Positions 24,387 through 33,667 of a DNA stretch of 64,000 nt are shown here, piece by piece. Numbering within the stretch: the first letter of the stretch is position 1; every line of letters starts with the position of its first letter. This DNA comes from Geminocystis sp050753365 (lineage in GTDB: Bacteria > Cyanobacteriota > Cyanobacteriia > Cyanobacteriales > Cyanobacteriaceae). The stretch is from positions 23,153 to 87,152 of the forward strand of contig NZ_JBLZFY010000007.1 in the NCBI RefSeq assembly GCF_050753365.1. The letters run 5' to 3'. The notes beneath the pieces are model-generated. The model did no database searches, was not told the origin of the DNA, and saw only the letters and a list, made by a program, of their open reading frames with translations. The translations under genes and the position numbers were made by a program.

Positions 24387-27300
24387 TTACTCATTCACCT
24401 TGCTAGTAAGATTTCTAACTCGATCGGACAAAATGGTAATTAGATTTCTCAATAGTTGCTGACTGTCTCGAAGGACATTTTCAAAGTCTTGGGCTTGAAT
24501 AACTAATAATTTGGCATCAGGAGAAGCACTGATTACCCAAGCTGAACGTTTTTGCTTTGTGATAACCCCCATTTCTCCAATGGTTTCCCCAGCTTTGATT
24601 TCTGAGACTTTGATTAGTTTCTCTGTGTCTTCGGTATCCGTAATCATCACATCTGCACTTCCTTCTAAGAGGAGGAAAATGGCATCAGAAAGGGTGTCTT
24701 GTTGACAGATGATTTCCCCTTGAGGATAGTTATGAATATGGCTACTATGGGCTAATTCCACAAGGTTGTTAATCTCGATCGAGCTAAAGAAGGAGTTATC
24801 CCACAAAAGTAACAGTTTATCAAGGGTAGTAACGTCTGTTGTTTGAGAGACAGAAGAGAGATTTTGCCAGTTAATTTCCAAATATAAGTCATTGAATAAG
24901 CCAAAGAAGACTTTTTCTCCCTGATTCAGTGGATAACGGGTATCTTTGATGGTTTTACCATTGATAGTTAAGCCCACTGCCGTACCCAATTCGATAATAT
25001 TAACCTCATCTTCCCCTAAATAAAGTAAGGCGTGTTGAGGAGAAATACCCATGCCGTCGATGACTAAATCATTAATCGAACTGCTACCGATACGAATTAA
25101 GGGTTGAGTAAAGGTAAATTCTTCGACTTTTCCACCTGAATGGAGTTTTACTTTAATGTAATTATCTATTGCTTCTGGGTTGCTTTGATTGTTTGCAGGA
25201 GTCAGAATCTGAGTAACTACTTCTGTGAGTAACCAATCTTCTGTGACTAGGTTATCTTTGAGGGAAAGTGCGATCGCCTCTGCTTCTTTTGGTACAATGT
25301 GCTTAATTGCCATTAAACTGGCTGCCCGTATTAAGGGATCAAAATCTGTGATTAAATCTCGAAGGGAGTCAAGAAGGAAGTTTTTGGTATCTTCGTCATT
25401 GGTATCGAGAAATAATCCAGTGGGTAATTCCGACATTGGTGAAGGATCATCGGCGGGATTATGGGATAATGAAGCCCAGACACTAGAACTATACCGACTT
25501 TGCCAGTCAATTTCCTTACTAGAATCCTCAAACATTTTTAATATGGTATCGGAGGCTAAGGAATTGGTATTTTTAGCGATTTTTAAGGCATTGGGATTAT
25601 CACCTAAAATTTCGATAATGCTAAGAAGTTTCTTGACGATTAACTCTTGCTTATTCAAAATAGTCACTTGACGTACAAAGGCAATAATTTTTAATTGAGT
25701 GGCATTAAAATAGGCATCAAAAATTTCTTGTTGTGCAATCAAGTTACTTAACTGATTTAAGAGATTTTCCGCCGTGTGTAAAATGGCACTATCACCACTA
25801 AACATCTGCTCAAGAATCTGATTTTCTTCTTTATCAGTGATACCATATTCTAAACGCAGGGATTGAATTTGTTGATTTTTCTGGTTTAAAATTTCCTGCA
25901 AGGGTAAACCCTTTTCAATACAATCTAAGAGTTGAATTTCTAAGGCTTCTCGATAGCTTTCTAGGCGAATCAAATTTTCTCGACTTCTCAGCACTGTAGG
26001 ATCTAAGAGTTGAGGGTTTTCGATACCTAATTCTGTTAAAATGTTGTAGTGTTCTTCGTCTTTGATACCTAAGCCGAAACGCACTTGTCTCAACATCTCT
26101 AAACTATCAGAGGAACTCACTTTTCCTTCTTCTAAAGATTCTTTCAGTAAGCCTTTATAGACTTGTAAGCCTTGATCTTTACTGAAATTTGGTAGTACTT
26201 TCGCTAATACATAAACCTCATCGGTGTTTAAGTCTTCGAGGGTGCGATCGCCCAAAAATTTCGAGAAATCGATGGTAAGTTTACTTAATTGACGGCGTAA
26301 ACCAGTAGCTAGGGATTCTTTAGAATATTCTTCAGGAGTACGTTTGATGGTGACATAAACCCATAAAGCACTAACAAACACCACAATCCCATTAAAGATT
26401 AATTGTAAGGACATGGGCAGTAAACGCAACTGAGGACGACCACCAAACATGAAGAAAACGTTAAAACCGACGAAGGTGGCGAGGGTGAAAATAACGTGTA
26501 AAACCTGTTGACGGCTTTGGGGTTGTTTAATGCGAATGCGATAGGCTTTATAAACTTTTTCGATTTGGTTAATGATCACATAACTAGCAATGCCGAAAAT
26601 AGCCAGTGTCAAAGGCACAGCAATTAATTTGGGAATGGGGATAACTTGACCGAAAATATAAAAACCAGGATCGAAAATCTTTTGTACTTGATCGGGTTCA
26701 CGAGTCCAAGCTCCTGAATAGTAATATTTCCAGTTTCCTGCGTACAGTAGATAGTAATAGTAAAAGCCTACCATTAAGCCAATATAGGAATATTGAATCA
26801 TTTTTCTGCCCGGTCGATCGATTTCCTCCCAGTAAGTTTTCTCGATGTCAATATCTAAACAAGGGCTATTACAACTAACACAGGCGCTTTTTTCTTTACC
26901 GTCTTTATCCACCGTGCGACACATGGATTGAGTAATAGTCTGTTTTCTATCAATATGGGCTTTACTTCCCACCAATGCCCTCGGTCCATTGTAAAACATC
27001 TGTACAGGTGCCATGGGACAAAAATAGTGACACCAACTTTTGCCAGAGTATAAATAACCCACTAAAATAGCTGAGGCAATGGTAAACAGCAGAAATGAAC
27101 CTAAAAAAAGGCGATCGGAGTTGACGAATAAAATCCGCATACATAAACCTGCGTAAAATAAGGCTAATTGAAAATAAAGGGAATTTTTTTGTAACCAAGA
27201 ATTTTCTTTTACCTTTGCCAACTGATAACTAATCGCGCCCGTGCGAGGATTGACGGTTTTTTGTTTTCTTTGAATCCCCAAAGCGCGGGGAATCTGAGAG

Positions 27301-27608
27301 AGGAAAGAAAGAGGACAAACTCTTCTCCAAGTTTCATGCCCTAATACCAATAAAACAATAATCGCTACAGGTACGATCGTTGCCCAAAATAATCGCGCGC
27401 CCATAGGTTGAGGGAGATTCGGTAAACATTCCCCTTGTACTTCCACACAATCCCTAGGATTAATACTCCAAGGACTCCAGGGGTGTCCTGGTTCTGTTAA
27501 ACTAGCGGAAAAAGGATCCCAAAAAAAGGATAAAATCAGCACAAACCAACCGATGGTAAGAAGCCATCTTACGGTGTGCATTGTTTTTTCTGATGTCTGA
27601 TTAAACAT
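24387..27608 (-). CDS. Membrane 4Fe-4S protein with FHA and cyclic nucleotide-binding domains
   Basis: This 1073-residue protein looks like a regulated membrane electron carrier. The N-terminal about 430 residues contain some eight membrane helices of the NapH/NosR/CcoG type, with conserved cysteines in RRVCPLSFL and SWCHYFCPMAP (about 190-198) and a 4Fe-4S cluster motif SACVSCNSPCLDID preceded by another Cys (about 228-250). A helical cytoplasmic region of about 400 residues follows, of unknown kind. Then comes an FHA domain (about 835-910; RIGSSSIND, GISPQHALLYLG) that should bind phosphothreonine, and a cNMP-binding domain (about 965-1065; GETIGEMGVITKQKRSAWV). The neighbouring upstream gene encodes an FHA-flavin-ferredoxin reductase, a probable electron donor. 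Domain calls are firm; the pathway is unknown. Confidence 0.85.
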   Translation of the reverse strand: MFNQTSEKTMHTVRWLLTIGWFVLILSFFWDPFSASLTEPGHPWSPWSINPRDCVEVQGECLPNLPQPMGARLFWATIVPVAIIVLLVLGHETWRRVCPLSFLSQIPRALGIQRKQKTVNPRTGAISYQLAKVKENSWLQKNSLYFQLALFYAGLCMRILFVNSDRLFLGSFLLFTIASAILVGYLYSGKSWCHYFCPMAPVQMFYNGPRALVGSKAHIDRKQTITQSMCRTVDKDGKEKSACVSCNSPCLDIDIEKTYWEEIDRPGRKMIQYSYIGLMVGFYYYYLLYAGNWKYYYSGAWTREPDQVQKIFDPGFYIFGQVIPIPKLIAVPLTLAIFGIASYVIINQIEKVYKAYRIRIKQPQSRQQVLHVIFTLATFVGFNVFFMFGGRPQLRLLPMSLQLIFNGIVVFVSALWVYVTIKRTPEEYSKESLATGLRRQLSKLTIDFSKFLGDRTLEDLNTDEVYVLAKVLPNFSKDQGLQVYKGLLKESLEEGKVSSSDSLEMLRQVRFGLGIKDEEHYNILTELGIENPQLLDPTVLRSRENLIRLESYREALEIQLLDCIEKGLPLQEILNQKNQQIQSLRLEYGITDKEENQILEQMFSGDSAILHTAENLLNQLSNLIAQQEIFDAYFNATQLKIIAFVRQVTILNKQELIVKKLLSIIEILGDNPNALKIAKNTNSLASDTILKMFEDSSKEIDWQSRYSSSVWASLSHNPADDPSPMSELPTGLFLDTNDEDTKNFLLDSLRDLITDFDPLIRAASLMAIKHIVPKEAEAIALSLKDNLVTEDWLLTEVVTQILTPANNQSNPEAIDNYIKVKLHSGGKVEEFTFTQPLIRIGSSSINDLVIDGMGISPQHALLYLGEDEVNIIELGTAVGLTINGKTIKDTRYPLNQGEKVFFGLFNDLYLEINWQNLSSVSQTTDVTTLDKLLLLWDNSFFSSIEINNLVELAHSSHIHNYPQGEIICQQDTLSDAIFLLLEGSADVMITDTEDTEKLIKVSEIKAGETIGEMGVITKQKRSAWVISASPDAKLLVIQAQDFENVLRDSQQLLRNLITILSDRVRNLTSKVNE

Positions 27609-27714
27609 TTTTTTTCTCTATTAAAAATCTGAGTAAATCCCTTATTAGAGGTTAGGAGACGCTAATTTTTAGCTTTAATTAAATAATTCTTAATTCTTAA
27701 TTCTTAATTCTTCC

Positions 27715-29391
27715 TTATCCATGATCGGCTTCATCCACCACTACCCTACCTTTGGGAATGGCAATGCAACTGAGAATGTAACCTTCTTCTTTGTCCATGT
27801 CGTTCAAAGCATCGGGATCACCATCATACTCAATGTCTCCCTCTAGCTTTTTAATCCGACAACTGCCACAGCTACCAGAACGACAACTATAGTCAATTTC
27901 GATCGCCTCTTGTTCAGCTAAATCGAGAATCGTTATACCATTGTCACCATGAACCTCTTTGCCAGTACTTTGAAAAATCACAATGGATTTAAGGACCGAA
28001 TCCAGGGAAGATGTCACAGGGGGAGGAGAAACCTCTTTTTTTGGAGGTGTCACAGATTGAACCGTACGGGAAGACTTAGAAGAAACGGGTTCAGACTTAA
28101 TGTCTTTTTCCTTGTTACTAGGTTTCTTTGCACCGCCAAAACTTTCCTCATAGTAATTTTCCATGGGGAAACCATCATCAGCTAAAATCTGCTTAATCCC
28201 CTTCATGAAAGGATCAGGTCCACAAACATAAACCGTTCTTTCTCGATAATCAGGGGCGATATTTGCCAACATTCCGATACTAATACGCCCTTGATAGCCA
28301 CCCCAAGCCATACCCGGTTCATTTCTGGTGATGGTATAAGCTAGACGGAAATTTTTTTGCCTTGCTGACATCATGTCTAACTCCCCACGATAGATAATAT
28401 CTTTAGGAGTTTTGGCACTATGAACAAAAACAATATCTAAATCCGCCACCGTATCAAAAGCCCATCGAGACATAGACATCATGGGAGTTATACCACTTCC
28501 CGCAGAAATCAACAACAATTTTCGGGCGGGATTAGCAAAGTAAGTAAATTTACCTACTGGATTACTTAGTAGAATCTCATCATTTACCCTTAAATTATCG
28601 TGTAACCAGTTGGACACTAACCCCTGTGGTGCATCTGGTTGATCCGCAGGAGGAGGAACTCGTTTGACAGTTATTTCTAAACAGTTAGGACGAGAAGGGG
28701 TAGAAGATATACTATAAGAACGTTTGACCTTTTTCTCATTAATATTGAGATTGAGAGTAACAAATTGTCCGGGGTTGTACATATCAAATAACACAGGAGT
28801 TTTCCCCACAAAGCGGAAGGTTTTGACATCCTTTGTTTCATCGATAATTTGAGTACATTTAACCGTTAAGTCTCCCTTTTGCCAATGAGTCATTTGTTCG
28901 GGAGTAATAAACGCTAAAGGCATATATTCTCTGGGATCAGAGCTTTGGTTTTGAGCCTTAGAAACAGTTTTATTTTCTTGAGGCGAGATTGCCTGATTAC
29001 TGCCGTTAACATTATTTATATTAGCAGTAGAGAAACCTTCCTCCTCCTTAGAAGGTTGTGGTTTAACTGTGTTCACCACTTCCACTGTAATGAGAAAATC
29101 CACTATTTTGAGTATATCTCTGGTTTTGAGAGGAATTTTTTGATTGACATTAAGCCTCTCATTATTGACAAAAGAACCCTCTCGACTGGCTAAATCCGTA
29201 TAAAAGTAATTTCCCTGTTGATAAGAGATACTTCCGTGCAGACGACTAACCTTAATACTGGGAAGGTTGATTTCACAACGAGAAGAACGTCCGAGAAACC
29301 ACTCTTGACATTGACTACTATCCGTTAAATCTAAATCAATAGTTTGAGAATTAGTCGGAGTTTCTATGTCAATAATTTTCAGTTTTAACAT
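27715..29391 (-). CDS. FHA domain - flavin reductase - 2Fe-2S ferredoxin fusion
   Basis: The 558 residues combine three modules. An N-terminal FHA domain (about 25-95; GRSSRCEINLPS, VSRLHGSISY, LASREGSFVNNERL) is followed by a linker and a ferredoxin-NADP reductase-like FAD/NAD(P)H unit (about 170-415; FAD motif RSYSISSTP, nucleotide motif LISAGSGITPMMSM, and VYVCGPDPFMKG). After a Lys/Ser/Pro-rich linker comes a plant-type 2Fe-2S domain (about 468-558; DYSCRSGSCGSCRIKK with the fourth Cys in YILSC). The reductase-ferredoxin part resembles Hcr and the reductases of ring-hydroxylating oxygenases. It lies 106 bp upstream of the membrane 4Fe-4S gene on the same strand and is divergent from the peroxidase gene. 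Electrons presumably flow from NAD(P)H to the membrane partner. Confidence 0.88.
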   Translation of the reverse strand: MLKLKIIDIETPTNSQTIDLDLTDSSQCQEWFLGRSSRCEINLPSIKVSRLHGSISYQQGNYFYTDLASREGSFVNNERLNVNQKIPLKTRDILKIVDFLITVEVVNTVKPQPSKEEEGFSTANINNVNGSNQAISPQENKTVSKAQNQSSDPREYMPLAFITPEQMTHWQKGDLTVKCTQIIDETKDVKTFRFVGKTPVLFDMYNPGQFVTLNLNINEKKVKRSYSISSTPSRPNCLEITVKRVPPPADQPDAPQGLVSNWLHDNLRVNDEILLSNPVGKFTYFANPARKLLLISAGSGITPMMSMSRWAFDTVADLDIVFVHSAKTPKDIIYRGELDMMSARQKNFRLAYTITRNEPGMAWGGYQGRISIGMLANIAPDYRERTVYVCGPDPFMKGIKQILADDGFPMENYYEESFGGAKKPSNKEKDIKSEPVSSKSSRTVQSVTPPKKEVSPPPVTSSLDSVLKSIVIFQSTGKEVHGDNGITILDLAEQEAIEIDYSCRSGSCGSCRIKKLEGDIEYDGDPDALNDMDKEEGYILSCIAIPKGRVVVDEADHG

Positions 29392-29853
29392 ATTACTTGT
29401 TAGCTTTATTTCTATTAAGTAAAAAAAGGTTTATTGTTATTATTTGGTATGCCTATAAAAACACATTGAACAAATATAATTCTAATACCTTAAGAGTGAT
29501 TGTCTCCAATAAAATCATGGTTATAGGTTTAAATCATAGCTGATCAAACTACCTTTAAGTTAAGTATATTTATATTTTCTAAATAAGATCAAGTATTTTT
29601 TTTGTAGCCTGAAATCAATATATTTTTTCTCAAAATCTATTGATTTTATTAGCTTTTGAGACGATAACTTATGAAAGTTAATCATATAGTGATAATTTTT
29701 TATTTGTAGCAAATTTATCTATATTTTCTTAATTGTTAAGATTTAATTCGTAAATATTAATTTTTGTAAAAATGTGATTTATTTTCTAAAAAATAGCTAT
29801 TGTAGGAGAAACAAGTTAAAAGAATCTAGTCACAAATAAAAACATTAAATTTT
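29392..29853. other. Divergent intergenic region between FHA-reductase and peroxidase genes
   Basis: The 462 bp are AT-rich and, unusually for this window, free of heptamer arrays and family A-C elements. They must contain promoters for both directions. A GTAGGAGAAACAAG stretch at 29801-29814 lies about 40 bp before the peroxidase ATG, too far for a normal ribosome-binding site. I see no convincing repeat or operator. Confidence 0.5.
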
Positions 29854-32058
29854 ATGGCTTTACCTGATTTAACGAATAAAGAAATATTCTTAAGAACCTT
29901 TGATGGTGCTTGGAATAATTTAGAGACTCCAGAGGCAGGATATGTCCCCTATGACTTCAATCTTCCCCCCGCCAATCAAGGGGTAGTCACTCTCAGGGTT
30001 ACAAACAATACAATTACGGACTTAACTCAATTTCCCACGGATATTAATGACTTTGATAACACCTATGAAGATGGTTTTAACGCCATTCATGCCACTAATG
30101 TGGACGGGAATCCCCTACCAAGTCCGAGAGTGATTAGTAATATTGTTTCAGCTCAAGATGAAGTAGTACCGAGTCCCAATGGTGCAAGTTCAATGGTGGT
30201 TCACTGGGGGCAAGTTTTAGCCTTAGACACTGCTTTAACCCGTGATGGCACGATACCCATTCCCATTCCCGTACCTGAAGATGATCCCGTTTTTACATCA
30301 GATATACCCGTGGGCAGACACATTGGCACGGGGGTTGATGAAAATGGTAATTTTGTCCCTCCCAGTCCTGATAGCCCTTTGTTACACTTAACCAGTGTCA
30401 ATCCTTTTTTGGATCTTCATCCTCTCTATGGGTATAACGAAGCAAGAGCAAATTTATTGCGTACTAATGGAGGCTCCGGGGCAAAACTGTTAACTCAAAC
30501 CATTGATTCTTTAGGAGAGTTTTTGCCTTTTAATAGTGACGGTAAGCCTGATTTAGCTAATGGTGGTGCTTTCCCTCAAGAAACTCTTTTCTATGGTGGA
30601 GATTCACGAGTTAATGAAAATCAAGGGGTGGCGGCGATTATCAATCTTTTTACTCGAAATCATAATCTTTGGGTCGATCGAATTTCAGCAACACCTAATT
30701 TGAATCGGGAAATTGCTAATTTTAATACCACTACGGGGTTAAATTTAAGTCGAGCGGAGTATGTTTATCAAAAAGCCAGAGCCATTAATATCGCTCAATA
30801 TCAAGCCATTACTTTGAATGAGTTTTTCCCAGTGTTACTTGGTGGAGAAGGACTAGGTAATTATACGGGATATAGTGCGGAGGTAAATCCAGCGACTTTT
30901 GCCGAAAGCAATGCCAATGCTTTTCGTTTAGGACATACTCAAATTCGTGATACCTTCCCTCTGGTTGATCCTGATGGTAATTTACTCGAAGAAAGAGATT
31001 TAAGAGGCGGTTTTTTTGATACCAGTATCAATACTGATTTTGGTATTGAGGCTTTATTAAGAGGTGCTTCGGAACAGAGTGCGCAAAGAACAGACACTCT
31101 CATCAGTGATTCTGTGCGTAATTTCTTGTTTGGCGGTGGTGCAGGAAGAGATTTACCAGCGATTAACATTCAACGTTCCCGTGACTATGGTATTAGTTCG
31201 ATTAATGAGATCAGAAGTCGTTTAGGTTTACCTGAATATAATAGCCTCAATGAGTTAACAGGAGGTAATACAGAGTTAAATCAAAAACTAATTCAGGCTT
31301 ATGGTAGCGAAAATAATGCTCTCAATGGTGATTTTTGGATTATTGGTTTAGCTGAACCTGAAGCGGAAGTGGATGGAATGTTAGGAGAAACTAATGCTAT
31401 TTTTGTTAAACAACAATTTAATAACTATCGTTTGGGCGATCGTTTCTGGTTTGAGAATCCAGATAATCCCTATATTGAGTCTGGGATGTTAAGTGAGGAG
31501 TTTTTACAAGAAGTTACCAATGTTACCTTAGCGGATATTTTGAATGAAAATGCTGCGGATGGTTTAGCTGGGGGAGTTGATTCTAATTTATTCTTAATAG
31601 GAGAACAACCTGTATTAGACGATCCTTTTACCCGTTTTCAAAACTCTGCCCAACCCGGTACATATTTATTCGCTGATGAGACAGAAAGTCAAAGTGTCAG
31701 AGATAATTTTTCTCCTCCATTTGTAGAAGAAGGTGAAGCATTTAAGGTTTCGATCGAACCTAACGATGAGTTAGTAAAGTTTAATCGCTTTCAAAACTCT
31801 CTCGTACCGGGGACATATTTATACGCCGATGAAGCAGAAAGTGTCAGTATTCGTCAAAACTTCCCTCAATTTGAAGAAGAAGGTACTGCTTTTTATGCTT
31901 ATGGTGCAGATGCAAACAAAGGACAAGATTTCTACCGTTTTCAAAACACTCAATTACCCGGTACTTATATTTTTGTAGGGGAGGAAGAACGTCAAAGTAT
32001 TTTAGCGAATTTTCCTCAGTTTGTAGAAGAAGGTATCGCTTTTGAGGCAATGGTTTAA
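29854..32058 (+). CDS. Animal-type haem peroxidase with three C-terminal repeats; distal His replaced
   Basis: The 734-residue protein belongs to the animal haem peroxidase superfamily. Landmarks are in order: HWGQVLALD at residues 117-125, the LDLHPLYGYNEARANLLRT stretch, GDSRVNE with catalytic Arg 252, RNHNLWVDRI, ARAINIAQYQAITLNEFFP, and proximal haem ligand His 361 in FRLGHTQI. The distal site usually reads WGQFLDHD; here Gln 120 remains but Asp is Ala 123 and the distal His is Leu 124. Residues about 594-734 are three repeats of about 40-45 residues, each RFQN-PGTY-FEEG-AF in pattern. No signal peptide is evident. A bacterial peroxidase of this superfamily has been studied in Lyngbya; activity of this variant is uncertain. 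Confidence 0.9.
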   Translation: MALPDLTNKEIFLRTFDGAWNNLETPEAGYVPYDFNLPPANQGVVTLRVTNNTITDLTQFPTDINDFDNTYEDGFNAIHATNVDGNPLPSPRVISNIVSAQDEVVPSPNGASSMVVHWGQVLALDTALTRDGTIPIPIPVPEDDPVFTSDIPVGRHIGTGVDENGNFVPPSPDSPLLHLTSVNPFLDLHPLYGYNEARANLLRTNGGSGAKLLTQTIDSLGEFLPFNSDGKPDLANGGAFPQETLFYGGDSRVNENQGVAAIINLFTRNHNLWVDRISATPNLNREIANFNTTTGLNLSRAEYVYQKARAINIAQYQAITLNEFFPVLLGGEGLGNYTGYSAEVNPATFAESNANAFRLGHTQIRDTFPLVDPDGNLLEERDLRGGFFDTSINTDFGIEALLRGASEQSAQRTDTLISDSVRNFLFGGGAGRDLPAINIQRSRDYGISSINEIRSRLGLPEYNSLNELTGGNTELNQKLIQAYGSENNALNGDFWIIGLAEPEAEVDGMLGETNAIFVKQQFNNYRLGDRFWFENPDNPYIESGMLSEEFLQEVTNVTLADILNENAADGLAGGVDSNLFLIGEQPVLDDPFTRFQNSAQPGTYLFADETESQSVRDNFSPPFVEEGEAFKVSIEPNDELVKFNRFQNSLVPGTYLYADEAESVSIRQNFPQFEEEGTAFYAYGADANKGQDFYRFQNTQLPGTYIFVGEEERQSILANFPQFVEEGIAFEAMV

Positions 32059-32208
32059 GTCGGATTTGCTCAAAAAGTCGATCGATTAGGATGTTAGGTA
32101 TTAGGTTAAATTTTAACAAAATTATGAGATAAATTCATTAATTAAAAGTTAGATAACTATAAAAAATTAAGTAAGTTTTGATAATCCAACATCTTCATTA
32201 TTTTATCC

Positions 32209-33591
32209 CTAATTATATTTATTTCGAGGTGCGATCGACTGTCCTTCATAAAATTTTTTCTCTAGTTTTCCTAAGTATAAATATAGCAATAAGTTAATGA
32301 TACTTACTGAAGAAGATACGATCGAAACGAAAGAAGGTAAACTGTTAGTATAGAGAGTAATTATAGGAGTGATTGACCATAAAATAGCGGTAATAATAAT
32401 TAAAATCCAACGAATATTTTTGATAGTTTTTAAGGCTTGACGACAACTAGCACATTTTTCCGTATGGGAATAATATCTTTCTAATAAAACGTCATGGTTA
32501 GGAGTATCAGGAAAAGATTGATTAGGGAATAATTCACCACTATATTTATTAACCCATTTCCTTAATTCACTGACAAATAAATCAGCTTTAGTAGGTAAAT
32601 AATAGGCTTGGGCAAACTTTTCGCTACCGCCTAATTCTGCTAAAAATCTTTCTTGATAATGTAGAAAAATTTGATCATCTTCAAGGATAGCATTTTGATT
32701 AATATGGGAATACCAACGGGGAGTTATTTTGATAAAAAATTGCGGTATTTTAGATGAAAATTGAAAAGGAAATAAGGCAAATAATCGACATTTTCCCTTA
32801 CTAATAGGCGTGGCATAAACTACTGTCATTGTCCGGCCAAATTGTTTTGATGTCAAGTCATGCCACATTAAATTTGGGGCAATAAAAGTTGTATATTGTG
32901 TACCTAATTTACCCTTTCTTGGACCTTCTTCCCATACCCCTTTAAAACCCTGTTTATCGGCACTAATAACCTCTAATTCTACAGGAGAAACGTTCGATCG
33001 ATTTCCCACTGAACCATGATGAGTATAGGGAATATGACTAGAATCTAGCACATTTTCTAATAAAGTTAAAGCATCATAGGGAATATCCCTAAAAGTGTTT
33101 AATATAACCCAATTATCTTCATTTTTTGCTAAAGGTTCGATAACAGGTAAAGGAGTTAAAAAAGCATTGTCTGGATTTCCAGCATAAGCAAACAATAAAC
33201 CATGTTTAACCTGACAAGCATAGGATTTAACACAACTACGGGGAGATTTTTCTCCATTATTTCCTATTACTTGTTGAGGAATTAATTGACAGTTTCCATC
33301 ACTAGAAAAAGTCCAACCATGATAAGGGCATTCTAATACACCATCTTCATTAATTCTACCCTCACTTAAAGGAGCTAATCTATGGGGACATTTATCTGCA
33401 AAAACACACCATTTTTCTTGAAATTTATCCCACCAAATGACCAATTTTTCTTCTAATAAAGTAAAAGAATTAGGTCTATTTTTATCTAAATCTTCCACAA
33501 AAAAAAGAGGATACCAAACCTCTTTATAATCAAATTTATTTTCATCTATTCCGCCAATGGGCAGTAATTTTTCGTTATTTATATTCATCAT
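32209..33591 (-). CDS. Rieske non-haem iron oxygenase, PaO/Tic55/Lls1-like
   Basis: This 460-residue membrane-associated monooxygenase resembles the plant pheophorbide a oxygenase/Tic55/PTC52 group and its cyanobacterial homologues. The Rieske 2Fe-2S ligands are CPH (in DKCPHRLAPLSEG, about residue 68) and CPYHGW about 18 residues later. The mononuclear iron motif follows in NVLDSSHIPYTHHG (about 178-190). Near the C-terminus is the redox-active CxxC typical of this family (CASCRQAL, about 380), then two membrane helices. Substrate may be a chlorophyll derivative, but that is inferred from plant relatives. It converges with the peroxidase gene across a 150-bp gap. Its electron donor could be ferredoxin or the neighbouring reductase fusion. 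Confidence 0.87.
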   Translation of the reverse strand: MMNINNEKLLPIGGIDENKFDYKEVWYPLFFVEDLDKNRPNSFTLLEEKLVIWWDKFQEKWCVFADKCPHRLAPLSEGRINEDGVLECPYHGWTFSSDGNCQLIPQQVIGNNGEKSPRSCVKSYACQVKHGLLFAYAGNPDNAFLTPLPVIEPLAKNEDNWVILNTFRDIPYDALTLLENVLDSSHIPYTHHGSVGNRSNVSPVELEVISADKQGFKGVWEEGPRKGKLGTQYTTFIAPNLMWHDLTSKQFGRTMTVVYATPISKGKCRLFALFPFQFSSKIPQFFIKITPRWYSHINQNAILEDDQIFLHYQERFLAELGGSEKFAQAYYLPTKADLFVSELRKWVNKYSGELFPNQSFPDTPNHDVLLERYYSHTEKCASCRQALKTIKNIRWILIIITAILWSITPIITLYTNSLPSFVSIVSSSVSIINLLLYLYLGKLEKKFYEGQSIAPRNKYN

Positions 33592-33666
33592 TAAGAATTA
33601 AGAATTGAGAATTAAGAATTAAGAATTAAGAATTAACAATTAACAACTATTCACTATTCACTATTC
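33592..33666. repeat. Heptamer array (AAGAATT)n and TTCACTA repeats between two genes
   Basis: About six GAATTAA-type units are followed by two or three ATTCACT units. They span essentially the whole space between the Rieske oxygenase start and the apt stop. Confidence 0.85.
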
Positions 33667-33667
33667 A

